Below the pieces are notes generated by a model that did no database searches, was not told the origin of the DNA, and saw nothing but the letters and a program-made list of their open reading frames with translations. 64,000 bases of DNA from Bacillota bacterium (GTDB taxonomy: Bacteria > Bacillota > Clostridia > Lachnospirales > Lachnospiraceae), in the NCBI GenBank assembly GCA_023399055.1, contig JAEWQV010000014.1, positions 702,645 through 766,644 on the forward strand, in the 5' to 3' direction. The position numbers and the translations under genes are program-made. Below are positions 1 to 9,384 of this stretch, piece by piece (positions within the stretch are counted from its first letter, which is position 1; each line of letters begins with the position of its first letter).

Positions 1-424
1 CATCGATTACGTCTTCCGCCTTTCCTCTATCAACGATTGTAAATATAATCTGATACATAGAATTATTTACACCTCTTTCTCCTTCATTTTCTGTATAACT
101 GCTACAATTTGCACCAACAATCTCACATGTGCTGATCGTAAAAACAATTCCATGATTTATTTTCTCAAACTGAAAATCTTTATTTAATTTTTTTAAAGCT
201 TCGTCTGCCGTATGCTTATCCGTTCCAAGTAAAACGATTTCTTTTCTTTCATCATACAAGGATAAGAACTTTAATAATGAACTATTGACCGTTCCTCTCC
301 CTAGGAAGACTGCACCTCCAGAAATACCATACTCTTTTGCCTTATGCAAAACCCGGCTACCAACCCCATAATTAACGACAATATATATTAATTCAAAAAC
401 GGGTAAGCTGTTATAATTTTTCAT
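1..424 (-). CDS. P-II-family-like signalling protein (partial, C-terminus outside window)
   Basis: This gene starts at an ATG at 424 and runs off the window, leaving about 141 codons. The visible protein begins MKNYNSLPVFELIYIVVNYG and has the alternating hydrophobic pattern of a ferredoxin-like fold, including the glycine-rich stretch SGGAVFLGRGT typical of P-II-like proteins (the T-loop base). Proteins of this type are regularly encoded beside DUF1538 membrane proteins, and here the start overlaps the end of the DUF1538 gene by 14 bp, which suggests translational coupling. I infer a small trimeric regulator of the DUF1538 transporter-like protein; the ligand is unknown. The assignment rests on fold pattern and neighbourhood, not on a database search. 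Confidence 0.75.
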   Translation of the reverse strand, partial: MKNYNSLPVFELIYIVVNYGVGSRVLHKAKEYGISGGAVFLGRGTVNSSLLKFLSLYDERKEIVLLGTDKHTADEALKKLNKDFQFEKINHGIVFTISTCEIVGANCSSYTENEGERGVNNSMYQIIFTIVDRGKAEDVID

Positions 425-1919
425 TCTTATTTTTAGCTCCTTTCTTCTTTGACATAATGGCAAATATCAACCCTAAAACCTCCAAGGTTATTATCGGTGT
501 CATGGCAACCATCGCAATCATTCCAAATCCTTCTGCCATCAAATCTGCACCTTCAAAAGCATTCGCAGCCCCTTGTGTAAATGCTAAAATAAAAGTTGCG
601 GTCATCGGACCAGTTGCAACTCCGCCAGCATCAAAGGCAATACCAACAAACAGTTTTGGTATAAAGAACATCAAACTTAAGCAAATAATATATCCCGGAA
701 GTAAGTAATTCCATAACTGTACCTCTGGTATTAATATTCGTATAACTGACAGAGCGACTGCCAGACCAACTCCAATTGTTAACGGTATTAACACCACTCT
801 TCTCTTTACATATCCACTGGTTACTTCTTCAATCTGATGTGTTAATACATATACTGCTGGCTCCGCCAAAATTGTAACAAATCCCAAAACAAATCCAATA
901 ACAATAATGTATACCTTATTATCCAATAATACTAATTTGCTTCCTATATTCGTTCCAACTTCCATAAACCCGGCATTTACACCAATTAAAAATACAATTA
1001 GTCCAACAAATGCAAATCCAAAACCTGTAAGTAATTTTCGAAGCTCTCTTTTCTTTATACGGAAGGCAATTTTTTGTAAAACTAATAATATTAGCAACAA
1101 AGGACTGATAGCCAAAACACCATCTCGTATCGTATCTGGAATAATATTAATAAATGGTCCAACAATAGAATCTGTATTAGAAACATTTAAATCAAGCGCA
1201 GCCGTAAATTGATTTGTATTTGTAAATATGTCTAAAAACATTACTGATAAAATAGCTCCAGTTGATGCAATGGCAACCAACCCAAAACTATCTTTCTCAG
1301 ATGCCTTACTATCCTTTTTTAGTTTTGAAATACCTACAGAAAGGGATAAAATAAATGGTACAGCCAGAATCCCAGTTGTTGACCCGGAAGCATCAAAGGA
1401 AATCGCTAAAAATTCTCTTGAAGTAAATAGTGACACTCCAAATATAATAACATACAAAACCATTAGTACCTTATACAGGGGAATATTATAGAAAATTCTT
1501 AGAAATCCCAGAGCTAGTAAAATTGCTAAACCAACGGAGACAATAATAAGTATGCTAATGCTAGATATCTGCCCGGAAGTAACTAAATCAACTTGTTGTG
1601 CAAGAACCATCAACCCCGGTTCTGCAATGGATATAAAGAAGCCAAGAATTAATCCACCTATAAGCACAATCCATAGTTTATTTGATTTTGCCAGTGATAC
1701 TCCTGTCAATTCTCCTAGCGGAGTAATCCCTATGTCTACTCCCAACAAAAAAATAGTTAACCCCATCATTACAACAAAAGAACCAATTATGAATCTTATA
1801 ATAACAGTTGTATCCATTGGAGTTATTGTGAAATTAAGTATTAACACTAACACGATAATCGGAAGTACAGAAATCAAAACTTCCTTAAATTTTGAAACAA
1901 TCACACTCAAATAAGTCAT
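411..1919 (-). CDS. DUF1538 family integral membrane protein
   Basis: A 502-residue polytopic membrane protein built as two similar halves. Each half carries a segment of the form FLLGVDIG or FLIGVNAGFMEVG followed by a glycine-rich loop and an AEPGLMVL or AEPAVYVLTHQIEEVTSG motif, which shows internal duplication. This matches DUF1538, a family of inner-membrane proteins of unknown transport function that pairs with a P-II-like protein, as it does here. At the annotated ATG the AGAGG ribosome site is almost adjacent; a TTG three codons in has better spacing, so the exact start is uncertain. Function: probable transporter, substrate unknown. Confidence 0.85.
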   Translation of the reverse strand: MTYLSVIVSKFKEVLISVLPIIVLVLILNFTITPMDTTVIIRFIIGSFVVMMGLTIFLLGVDIGITPLGELTGVSLAKSNKLWIVLIGGLILGFFISIAEPGLMVLAQQVDLVTSGQISSISILIIVSVGLAILLALGFLRIFYNIPLYKVLMVLYVIIFGVSLFTSREFLAISFDASGSTTGILAVPFILSLSVGISKLKKDSKASEKDSFGLVAIASTGAILSVMFLDIFTNTNQFTAALDLNVSNTDSIVGPFINIIPDTIRDGVLAISPLLLILLVLQKIAFRIKKRELRKLLTGFGFAFVGLIVFLIGVNAGFMEVGTNIGSKLVLLDNKVYIIVIGFVLGFVTILAEPAVYVLTHQIEEVTSGYVKRRVVLIPLTIGVGLAVALSVIRILIPEVQLWNYLLPGYIICLSLMFFIPKLFVGIAFDAGGVATGPMTATFILAFTQGAANAFEGADLMAEGFGMIAMVAMTPIITLEVLGLIFAIMSKKKGAKNKNEKL

Positions 1920-2006
1920 CCTCTCTTATGTTTATTGTTTTAAATACTGGTAGAGTCAACTAATGATAACATACTTAAAACAAGTTTGTATATAAAAAGC
2001 AATGAT

Positions 2007-3917
2007 TTAATGCAGCATATACTTATTTGATATACCATATTTTTTCATATGTCTCCATAGGGTTGTCTTACTAATTCCAAGCTCCTGTGCAACCAGAGCC
2101 CTGTTTCCCCCATGTTTTTCAAGCATTTCAGAGATGATTACTGCTTCAGGATCTTTATATAGGATGACCGTCTCCCTACTGTTCTGGTTGTGAATAATGG
2201 GATATAGTTCATCCATTAGCTCTTTTACAAAAACCTCATCCAGGGTTCTGTGGGTTGCAGATAAAATCATGCGATCGCAAAAGCTTTCCAATTGTATCAG
2301 ATTCCCATACCAGGGATATTCCATCAATATTTTCTTTGCTCCTGTCGTCAAAACGTGATATCTCGAATACATATCACAATACAATTTCAGATAGGTGTCA
2401 ATGAGTTTCTCCAAATCCTCTAACCGATTGCGTAACGGCTCCACATCAATGGTCAAACCACTTAACAGATAATATAGATCCTCGCGAAATACTCCCTGCT
2501 GTACTAAAACACTAAGTTTTTTTGTCGTGGTCGCTATAATTCTAACATCCGTACTCATGGTCTTTTCAATTTCATTACGAATCAAGGATTTGTATCGTAT
2601 TAACTTATATAGGCTGTATTGGCTTCGCATGTTCAGCTTATCAATCTCACTGATTAACACCGTACCATGGTTGGCAGAAATCATTGCTCCCTGAGATTTC
2701 GAGCTATCCTCTCCCGATGGCCCAAAGAGTATTTCACTTTGCATATCATCGCTGATACCAAAGCAATTAACAGAAACAAAGGGTCCATTCTTTAGCAAAC
2801 TATTGTTGTGTATTGCTTGTGCAAATAATTCCTTTTCTGTACCAGTTTCGCCACAGATTAACACTGGGCTTCTGGATTGGGCATATACTTTAGCTAAGGC
2901 AATTGATTTCTTCATCAGCTTCGAGGAATGGGGAATATCTTCAAAATTCCCTTTTGCTATATAACCATACAAGTACCTTTCTCTGAATAATTCTGTTTCC
3001 AGCTGCTTCATTTTTTTAACCTTTTGACAGGTTAAAATTGCACCATCTATTTTATCATCTACCTTGATCGCGGCAAGGATCACAACTAAAGCAATATTAT
3101 TGATGGTAAGAAACGAGGAATATATCTCCTCTCCTTCTTGTAATACTTTTTCAATATTATCGTAGGGGATACCTCTAAAAACCTCCAGCAAGGACTTACC
3201 CACAACCTCTGACGCGTGTTTGGCTAGAATTTCTTCCATTATTCTATTAATAATTACTATATTTCCACTATTATTGATTTTTGCGATACCACTAAAGGAA
3301 TAATCCAGTAAAGTCTCCAGCTGCGCCATATCCCGTTTTTCCAAATCCATGGCATATTGCATCTTATCAGCTACCTTAAAGGCTTCCCGAATAGAATCCT
3401 CTGTAGAGGACAAAAACAAGGATGGGATACCAGCATCCGACGCAGCCATTATTGCGGTATCACCGCCTATTATGATATCAAGATTATCCTTTATCGCACG
3501 CCCAATTGCATTGTGCAGCTCATCTGCATCTGCTACCAGATAAGTTCTTAATTCAATATTATATATTTGATTAAAATAAGTCATATCACAAAACATATTA
3601 CTAAAGCCAATTACACCAATAACCGGCTGTTTTTTATTAATTATTTTTTTTGCCTTTGTTATCAACATGCCCATCTCCTGGCCGGTTAAGGTCACCTCCA
3701 CTACAGGAATATTGGTATATTGTTTAATTAACGAGGCTTGATAGCCTCTGGCTATTATTATTTGAGTCCCCCTAGCCAAAGAACTTCTTGCTTCACTGAC
3801 TGCATCAGCTGTGTTAATCAACTTAATTTCTTTCACTTGATAACCCTCTGTCTGCAATAAGTTATGAGCCTGATGAAGCATTTCCTCTCTAGGCACCAAC
3901 AGAGCTATATCCGCCAT
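2007..3917 (-). CDS. PrpR-type transcriptional regulator with degenerate AAA+ module
   Basis: A 636-residue regulator. Residues 1-185 resemble the PrpR N-terminal effector domain, 195-300 a PAS-like domain, 325-545 an AAA+ domain of the sigma-54 activator family, and 595-632 a Fis-type helix-turn-helix (GNRALVAQELGISKTTLWRH). The AAA+ core is damaged. Walker A reads GETGTEKE at 356-363 (a glycine replaced by Glu), the Walker B region reads LISEIDKL at 421-428 rather than LFLDEI, and the GAFTGA loop expected near 403-411 is absent. It therefore probably does not drive sigma-54 open-complex formation and may act with the housekeeping sigma factor, as TyrR does. A strong AAGGAGAAGG site precedes the ATG. 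The gene lies downstream of the hexarate operon, which I infer it controls. Confidence 0.85.
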   Translation of the reverse strand: MADIALLVPREEMLHQAHNLLQTEGYQVKEIKLINTADAVSEARSSLARGTQIIIARGYQASLIKQYTNIPVVEVTLTGQEMGMLITKAKKIINKKQPVIGVIGFSNMFCDMTYFNQIYNIELRTYLVADADELHNAIGRAIKDNLDIIIGGDTAIMAASDAGIPSLFLSSTEDSIREAFKVADKMQYAMDLEKRDMAQLETLLDYSFSGIAKINNSGNIVIINRIMEEILAKHASEVVGKSLLEVFRGIPYDNIEKVLQEGEEIYSSFLTINNIALVVILAAIKVDDKIDGAILTCQKVKKMKQLETELFRERYLYGYIAKGNFEDIPHSSKLMKKSIALAKVYAQSRSPVLICGETGTEKELFAQAIHNNSLLKNGPFVSVNCFGISDDMQSEILFGPSGEDSSKSQGAMISANHGTVLISEIDKLNMRSQYSLYKLIRYKSLIRNEIEKTMSTDVRIIATTTKKLSVLVQQGVFREDLYYLLSGLTIDVEPLRNRLEDLEKLIDTYLKLYCDMYSRYHVLTTGAKKILMEYPWYGNLIQLESFCDRMILSATHRTLDEVFVKELMDELYPIIHNQNSRETVILYKDPEAVIISEMLEKHGGNRALVAQELGISKTTLWRHMKKYGISNKYMLH

Positions 3918-4089
3918 AATCCTTCTCCTTTTTCATCCATGTCGTATCAGCCAGTTATCGTCAAAATCGACTAGTTAATTCAATACACTATAATTGACTT
4001 TAATATTCTATACATTTAATCATAATCCTTCAGCACCCTTAGAGTTACAGCACTTATATGTTTTATGCAATCAATTATTTACTCTTTAT

Positions 4090-4305
4090 TCAGTCTCTAT
4101 TTATTTAGTTTCTATTTATTCAGTTTCTATATTATTCAGTTTCTATTTGATCATTTCTATTTGCTTATTTTCTATTTGCTTATTTTCTATTTGATCATTT
4201 CTATTTGATCATTTTCTATTTGTTCATTTTTGATTTGTTCATTTTTGATTTGTTCATACTTAATTTGTTCATTTTTAATTTGTTCATTTTTAATTTGTTC
4301 ATTAT
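4090..4305 (-). repeat. Degenerate 15-nt tandem repeat encoding and following the NEQIK tail
   Basis: The unit is about 15 nt (TTCATTTTTAATTTG on the plus strand). It encodes seven NEQIK-like pentads at the end of the PsiE-like protein. Related units of about 12-16 nt continue past the stop codon at 4187 to about 4090, where the register is lost. The array therefore crosses the gene end, so copy-number change could alter both the tail length and the stop position. Confidence 0.85.
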
Positions 4306-4699
4306 ATATTTTGTCGCTATTTTCCTTGTCAAGTGCAGGAACAAACATGTATTTTCTTATGGCAAATAATACTGCTATGGATATCACACCAATAAGATTC
4401 TCTACTACTGAGGTATGCTCTACAATCAATTGTCGAGCGTTAGCAAAAAGTAATACTTCAATTACTGTATCCACGCTATATTTATATATCATCTTTAAAA
4501 ATTCTATTGCAATTAACACATTAAATGCAATTGCAAGAAATTTTTGAAATGCATCCCCATTCATATGGTTATACATAAACTCTTTTAAACCAATGGCCAG
4601 GGTTAACATAGATATTCCTATGGCGATAAGTATTGCAATACAAATTATAATTTCTAACACACGTGTCAATTCAAATAACTGATCAATTTTTTTCTTCAT
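4187..4699 (-). CDS. PsiE-like small membrane protein with pentapeptide-repeat tail
   Basis: From the ATG at 4699, which has an AAAGGAGA site 6 nt upstream, the product is 170 residues. Four hydrophobic segments (about 16-37, 50-68, 75-90 and 100-118) and the spacing of charged loops resemble PsiE-family phosphate-starvation-inducible membrane proteins, whose biochemical role is unknown. The last 38 residues (133-170) are a hydrophilic run of pentads: NEQIK, NEQIK, NEQIK, YEQIK, NEQIK, NEQIE, NDQIE. This tail is not part of the family core and is encoded by a tandem repeat. The gene lies between tctA and the prpR-type regulator on the same strand. The family call is moderate; the tail is directly seen. 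Confidence 0.65.
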   Translation of the reverse strand: MKKKIDQLFELTRVLEIIICIAILIAIGISMLTLAIGLKEFMYNHMNGDAFQKFLAIAFNVLIAIEFLKMIYKYSVDTVIEVLLFANARQLIVEHTSVVENLIGVISIAVLFAIRKYMFVPALDKENSDKIYNEQIKNEQIKNEQIKYEQIKNEQIKNEQIENDQIEMIK

Positions 4700-4783
4700 G
4701 TAGTCTCCTTTAAAGCGAATCATGTCAATATGTAGTGGCAATCAACTTCTAAAAATCATTGGCTTGCTTATCATATACCGAAG

Positions 4784-4824
4784 TAGGATTAGGATATCTA
4801 AAGTCCTTTGATATCCTAATCCTA
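4784..4824. terminator. Perfect 15-bp-stem hairpin after tctA
   Basis: TAGGATTAGGATATC (4784-4798) pairs perfectly with 4810-4824, leaving an 11-nt loop. It lies just downstream of the tctA stop and upstream of the PsiE-like gene. There is no T run on the minus-strand side, so it may be an mRNA-end stabiliser rather than a classical intrinsic terminator. Confidence 0.55.
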
Positions 4825-4838
4825 ATGTATTGACAAGC

Positions 4839-6323
4839 TTAAGCACTTGCCGTTTGTTTTTTTGTCTTTCTGCTATCAAATATTGCATATGCGATGGAAG
4901 CTGCGATTAAAACCCAGATAACCCAGCCGATGGGTCTTGTGAAAAACACACCCAAATTACCGCCTGATCCCTTTAAGGAATCTATAAAATACTTTTCTAA
5001 ATCTCGTCCCAGAATGAAGCCAATTAAGTAAGGTGTTGTAGGCAACCCTATCTTCATAAAGATATATCCTATTATACCAAAAATTAATAATGCCCATACG
5101 TCAAACATATTACCGTTTCTTGATGCATATGCACCCACCAAACACATGATTAAAACTACCGGATATAATCTGTTCTTTGGAATTTTAATAATATTTGCAA
5201 TATACTTTACCGGGTAGAACATCATAACAAACATAATGATGTTACAAAATAATAAAGCTATTAATATGGTACTCCAGATATCAGGGTTTTGGGTAATAAA
5301 TAATGGTCCTACTTGAATTCCCTGAAGCATAAAGGCCCCAATTAAAACTGCAGTAGTACTATCCCCCGGAATACCAAGAGATAACAAAGGTACTAAGGCT
5401 CCGCCAGTTAAACCATTATTTGCACTTTCACTAGCTACCAGACCTTCCACTGCACCTTTACCTAACTTGTCAGGCTCCTTTGACCAGCTCTTAGCCTGGG
5501 AATATGATAATAAGGATGCTGCACTTCCACCAACTCCCGGTAAAATACCAATAAAGGTTCCGATAGCGGAAGAACGAATTAAATTAATAAATTGACCTTT
5601 AAAATCACGGAAGCTAAATTTCTTCGTTTCCTTCGATTTAATGTCTGCAACCTTTGCAATTGCTTTCTTCATACCAAGCTCTGCTTCTTCAAACATCTGT
5701 GAGATAGCGAAGAGACCAATTAGAACTGGTAATAAGTCAAAACCATTATACAGATCCATCTTTAAGAAGTCTGGTACTAGACGAATCTTCTGGTTATCGT
5801 TGAAGGTTCCGATTAAAGCTGTAAATACACCCAGGAATCCAGCAAAAATACCCTTTGTCATATTTCCCTTTGATAATGCTGCAATAATTGTCATTGCAAA
5901 AACAATGATTAAAAATTTCTCGACTGATGAGAAATTAATCGCCACCTTTGCAAGGGGTGGTGTAAATAATGCTAATACCACCAAACTGAAGATTCCACCA
6001 ATGAAGGAGGAAGTAATACCGATTCGAAGTGCACGTACACCTTCTCCTCGCCTCGCCATCGGATGTCCATCAAAGCCTGTGGTTATGGAGGAAGGAGTAC
6101 CCGGAATGTTAATTAATATGGCCGGTATTAAACCTCCGCTGATACCACCTACATATAAACCTAATAACAAAAATAATGAGGTTGTTAGATCATAGGCGTA
6201 GGTAAGTGGTAAAAATATTGCAACTGCCATTGTCGCAGTCATACCCGGAAGTGCACCAAATATAATACCGACAAACACTCCAAGTACAGCAACGGCTAAT
6301 TGAAGTAAATTAAAATCAAACAT
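4839..6323 (-). CDS. tctA: Tripartite tricarboxylate transporter large permease (TctA family)
   Basis: A 494-residue membrane protein with about 11-12 hydrophobic segments. It has the TctA hallmarks: GALPGMTATMAVAIFLPLTY near the N-terminus, GGLIPAILINIPGTPSS, and in the second half GILPGVGGSAASLLSYSQAK and VPLLSLGIPGDSTTAVLIGA. These repeated G-PG motifs line the substrate path in this family. The protein forms the large permease subunit of a cation-coupled, binding-protein-dependent carboxylate transporter. It is last in the order tctC, tctB, tctA, 17 bp after tctB, downstream of hexarate catabolic genes. I infer uptake of glucarate, galactarate or a close relative. Confidence 0.93.
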   Translation of the reverse strand: MFDFNLLQLAVAVLGVFVGIIFGALPGMTATMAVAIFLPLTYAYDLTTSLFLLLGLYVGGISGGLIPAILINIPGTPSSITTGFDGHPMARRGEGVRALRIGITSSFIGGIFSLVVLALFTPPLAKVAINFSSVEKFLIIVFAMTIIAALSKGNMTKGIFAGFLGVFTALIGTFNDNQKIRLVPDFLKMDLYNGFDLLPVLIGLFAISQMFEEAELGMKKAIAKVADIKSKETKKFSFRDFKGQFINLIRSSAIGTFIGILPGVGGSAASLLSYSQAKSWSKEPDKLGKGAVEGLVASESANNGLTGGALVPLLSLGIPGDSTTAVLIGAFMLQGIQVGPLFITQNPDIWSTILIALLFCNIIMFVMMFYPVKYIANIIKIPKNRLYPVVLIMCLVGAYASRNGNMFDVWALLIFGIIGYIFMKIGLPTTPYLIGFILGRDLEKYFIDSLKGSGGNLGVFFTRPIGWVIWVLIAASIAYAIFDSRKTKKQTASA

Positions 6324-6340
6324 CTTCTCACCATTCCTTT

Positions 6341-6751
6341 CTAAGGTAATGTAACGTTAAATACATATCCGAATAGAAACCATAATGTAAATGACGCTAT
6401 TACCGAGATAACCAACGAACTAATTAACGATTTTATCTTTCTAGTTCCAGCAAATAATACATTGAATAAAGTTATAAATATAATGCTGCTAAGAAGAAAG
6501 CCGATTAGTTCTAGCGAAAGGATATAGAGTATAAATAAAAGTATTGATCCCCAGAATTTAATTTTATCATAATTTTCTACAAAGAAACACTTATTTTTAA
6601 ATTGAAGAAGCGGTTTATTCTCCTTCTTTGCTTTTATACATGCCTGTACGATTAATACGACCAGCAATATAATTAATATTCCGAATACAATCTTAGGGAA
6701 GATCAGATGGGATTGGGAATGGACTATCTTAACTTTAAATAAATCTGCCAA
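6341..6751 (-). CDS. tctB: Tripartite tricarboxylate transporter small permease (TctB family)
   Basis: A 136-residue protein with four predicted membrane helices, the usual size and topology of the TctB subunit. The first helix is followed by a short basic loop (KAKKENKP), and the last helix contains ASFTLWFLFGYVFNVTLP, a typical TctB ending. It sits between tctC and tctA in the standard gene order. TctB is required with TctA for transport but carries few conserved residues, so the call relies on size, topology and position. Confidence 0.88.
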   Translation of the reverse strand: MADLFKVKIVHSQSHLIFPKIVFGILIILLVVLIVQACIKAKKENKPLLQFKNKCFFVENYDKIKFWGSILLFILYILSLELIGFLLSSIIFITLFNVLFAGTRKIKSLISSLVISVIASFTLWFLFGYVFNVTLP

Positions 6752-6789
6752 TGTTATCCTCCTTTAAAGGAATATGTCCTTTTATTACC

Positions 6790-7818
6790 CTATTGAGCAG
6801 TTAAATCATCTAAATTAGGGGATGCTTTAATCAATGCATCTAAGTTATCCCTCTTCTCATAGATAAAGGTTTTAGCTTCAGAGGAAGGTAAATAAGCTGC
6901 TACATAGGTGAGTTCGTTCATATCCTTTTGGAAATCTGGATTTTCACAAACAGCCTTTGCCGCTGCATCAATTTCATCCATTAATTCCTGTGGGAAATCC
7001 TTAGGCAGGTAGATGATAAAATCCTTAGAGAATACAAAGGGTTCGCCGTTCACAGTAATTCCCTGCTCTGCATAGGAGGTTGCATCAACTCCTTCAATTT
7101 TATCAAGTAATCCTAAAAACTTCATCTTAAGCTTAGTATCTACACCTTCAAGGGTATACTGTAATAAAGAGGAATAGTCAGCAAAAATTACGTCTGTATT
7201 ACCATCCCATAACATCTGGCTTTTCTCTGCAGTGGAGCCACCAACAACAATTACAAACTGATCTGCTACAGCTTGTCCAAAGGTTTCAACTACCCAAGCA
7301 TAATATGCATCAAATGCGATTTGTGATACACCACCTGCTTCTACAGATAAGCGGATTTTAACATCCGGATTTTCTTTTGCATATTCAGCCATCTCTGCCA
7401 TATCACTGTAAGGTGCATCTGCAGAAGCTGCAAAACAGGAACCAGGATTCTGTCCAATACGAGGACCTACTACCATGTTTTCTAAAGCATATTTTTCATC
7501 AAATGCACCGAAGGAAATACCTAAATAAGTCATATCATGAAACATCATTATAGTTGTTCCATCAGGTTCTGCTGATACTAAAGCATCCAGAGCTGGACCT
7601 GCACCAACTGCATCTACCTTCAAATTAGCCTTTAGCTCTTCTGCTAAATAGCGACCCGCCAGGTCAGCAATCATGTAAGAATCACCTGTTGTAGACGTTG
7701 AACCAATAACCACTCGTACTCTTTTCCCGTCAAAGGTTGTGTCATCATCTTTTTTACATCCTGTAAAACTTGCCAAAACCAATAATAACATTAATAGAAT
7801 TGCAACATTTTTTTTCAT
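6790..7818 (-). CDS. tctC: Tripartite tricarboxylate transporter substrate-binding lipoprotein (TctC/Bug family)
   Basis: A 342-residue secreted binding protein. The N-terminus has a lipoprotein signal with lipobox ASFTGC at about residues 17-22, so the mature protein should be anchored to the outer face of the membrane. The rest follows the Bug fold: VRVVIGSTSTTGDSYMIADL at the start of the mature domain, then the VDAVGAGPALDAL strand-turn. It captures the carboxylate and hands it to TctA/TctB. The immediate upstream gene is garD, 32 bp away, so transporter and catabolic enzymes are probably co-transcribed. Confidence 0.92.
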   Translation of the reverse strand: MKKNVAILLMLLLVLASFTGCKKDDDTTFDGKRVRVVIGSTSTTGDSYMIADLAGRYLAEELKANLKVDAVGAGPALDALVSAEPDGTTIMMFHDMTYLGISFGAFDEKYALENMVVGPRIGQNPGSCFAASADAPYSDMAEMAEYAKENPDVKIRLSVEAGGVSQIAFDAYYAWVVETFGQAVADQFVIVVGGSTAEKSQMLWDGNTDVIFADYSSLLQYTLEGVDTKLKMKFLGLLDKIEGVDATSYAEQGITVNGEPFVFSKDFIIYLPKDFPQELMDEIDAAAKAVCENPDFQKDMNELTYVAAYLPSSEAKTFIYEKRDNLDALIKASPNLDDLTAQ

Positions 7819-7850
7819 ACCTTTTCTCCTCGTTTATATAGTTTATTTAC

Positions 7851-9368
7851 TTACGTAATTGGTGCTGGATTAAAAATGCATAAATCGTTATATAATTTAT
7901 ATTGTTCTGCCCAAGGTTTCTTCCTTCCACTAGCTACATCCAGAATCATATGGAACAGTTCTAAGCCTACTCCTTCAATACTGTCTTCTCCTGTAGCTAT
8001 AGTACCTGCATTCACATCAATCAAATCCTTCCAGGAATCTTTGAGATTCGTTCGTGATGAAACCTTGATAACAGGAGCTGCGGCCAAACCATAGGGTGTT
8101 CCCCGTCCTGTCATGAATACCTGAAGGGTGATGCCTGATGCCAGCTGCATCGGTCCACATACAATATCACTTGCCGGTGTTGACGCATAGATTAAGCCCT
8201 TTTTGGCAGGCAGTTCTCCTGGAGATAACACTTCGACAATTGGAGAGGTACCTGACTTAGCGATGGAGCCCATGGCTTTCTCAACGATATTGCTTAGTCC
8301 CCCTTTCTTATTACCCGGAGTAGGATTAGCACTGCGGTCTACCTCACCATTGATTAGATACCGGTCGTACCATTGCATCTCATTTGCCAGCTTCGTTACA
8401 ACCTCATTACTGCAACATCTCTTGGCAAGAACATGAACCCCATCCCTAACCTCCGTAACTTCGGAAAACATAACCGTGGCACCTGCTTCCACAAGCATGT
8501 CGGAAGCATAACCGGCACTAGGATTGGCTGTTATACCCGAGAAGGCATCACTGCCACCACATTGCATACCAATGCACAAATCAGATAGGGGAAGTATCTC
8601 TCTTTTTCTTTCATTCAAAATCTTAAGCTTTTCCTTTGCCATTTCCATAATAGCCTGTATCATAGCATGAAAGCCGTCAATTTCCTGAAGAACAATCACA
8701 TTCTCTGCTGAAATATCACCTGCATCAATGAGCATCTCTACGGTAAGTTTCTCACAACCCAGAGCAATCACCATAATTTCCCCACCGAAGTTAGGATTAT
8801 GCACCAAATTTCTAAGTGCTCTAATGGGGATTACTGCTTCTGGTGCATTGATGGCAACTCCACAGCCATAGGCATGATTAATGGGTACAACATCATCCAC
8901 ATTCGGAAAGCCGGGTAAAAGCTCTCGTTTTATTTTGTCAACTGCTACATTCAGCACTCCTGTTACACATTGAACCGTTGTACTTATGGCCAGAATGTTC
9001 CTTGTCCCGGCATATCCACCATTTTTGTTTCGGTAACCCTCAAAGGTCCTGACTGGTGCTTTGGGTAATACTACCTTAGGTGCTTCGGTGAAGGTAAGTT
9101 CATCCACCTGTGGTGGTTCAGGTAAATTAAGCATCTTCTCATTGATCCAATCACCCTTTTTGATGTCTTTTATTGCATATCCAAGAATAACGCCATATCG
9201 AACTATTTCACCATTTGCAGGAATGTCCTTAAGTGCAATTTTATGTCCTTGCGGGATTTCCTCCTTGGCTAATATGTTTTCCATCAGGGGAGTTCCTTGT
9301 CTGATGGTATCCACCGTAATGGCCACATTATCCTTCTCATTAATTCTAATTAATAATGGTGTACTCAT
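7851..9368 (-). CDS. garD: Galactarate dehydratase (GarD/UxaA family)
   Basis: A 505-residue protein close in length and sequence to E. coli GarD (523 residues). It has an N-terminal SAF-like domain (IPQGHKIALKDIPANGEIVRYG, about 38-60) and a large catalytic domain with NHAYGCGVAINAPE, GMQCGGSDAFSG and a final FNPAPIT. Conserved Cys and His residues in these motifs bind the iron centre in this family. GarD dehydrates galactarate to 5-keto-4-deoxy-glucarate. The same operon encodes GudD, so both hexarates could enter one intermediate pool. It lies 16 bp after the DapA-family gene. Confidence 0.92.
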   Translation of the reverse strand: MSTPLLIRINEKDNVAITVDTIRQGTPLMENILAKEEIPQGHKIALKDIPANGEIVRYGVILGYAIKDIKKGDWINEKMLNLPEPPQVDELTFTEAPKVVLPKAPVRTFEGYRNKNGGYAGTRNILAISTTVQCVTGVLNVAVDKIKRELLPGFPNVDDVVPINHAYGCGVAINAPEAVIPIRALRNLVHNPNFGGEIMVIALGCEKLTVEMLIDAGDISAENVIVLQEIDGFHAMIQAIMEMAKEKLKILNERKREILPLSDLCIGMQCGGSDAFSGITANPSAGYASDMLVEAGATVMFSEVTEVRDGVHVLAKRCCSNEVVTKLANEMQWYDRYLINGEVDRSANPTPGNKKGGLSNIVEKAMGSIAKSGTSPIVEVLSPGELPAKKGLIYASTPASDIVCGPMQLASGITLQVFMTGRGTPYGLAAAPVIKVSSRTNLKDSWKDLIDVNAGTIATGEDSIEGVGLELFHMILDVASGRKKPWAEQYKLYNDLCIFNPAPIT

Positions 9369-9384
9369 GTCTACCTCAATCCAG

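Noticed and set aside
4090..4305. AT-rich iterons suggesting a replication origin or plasmid control region
   Set aside because: The units encode the NEQIK tail of a membrane protein and no replication gene is near.
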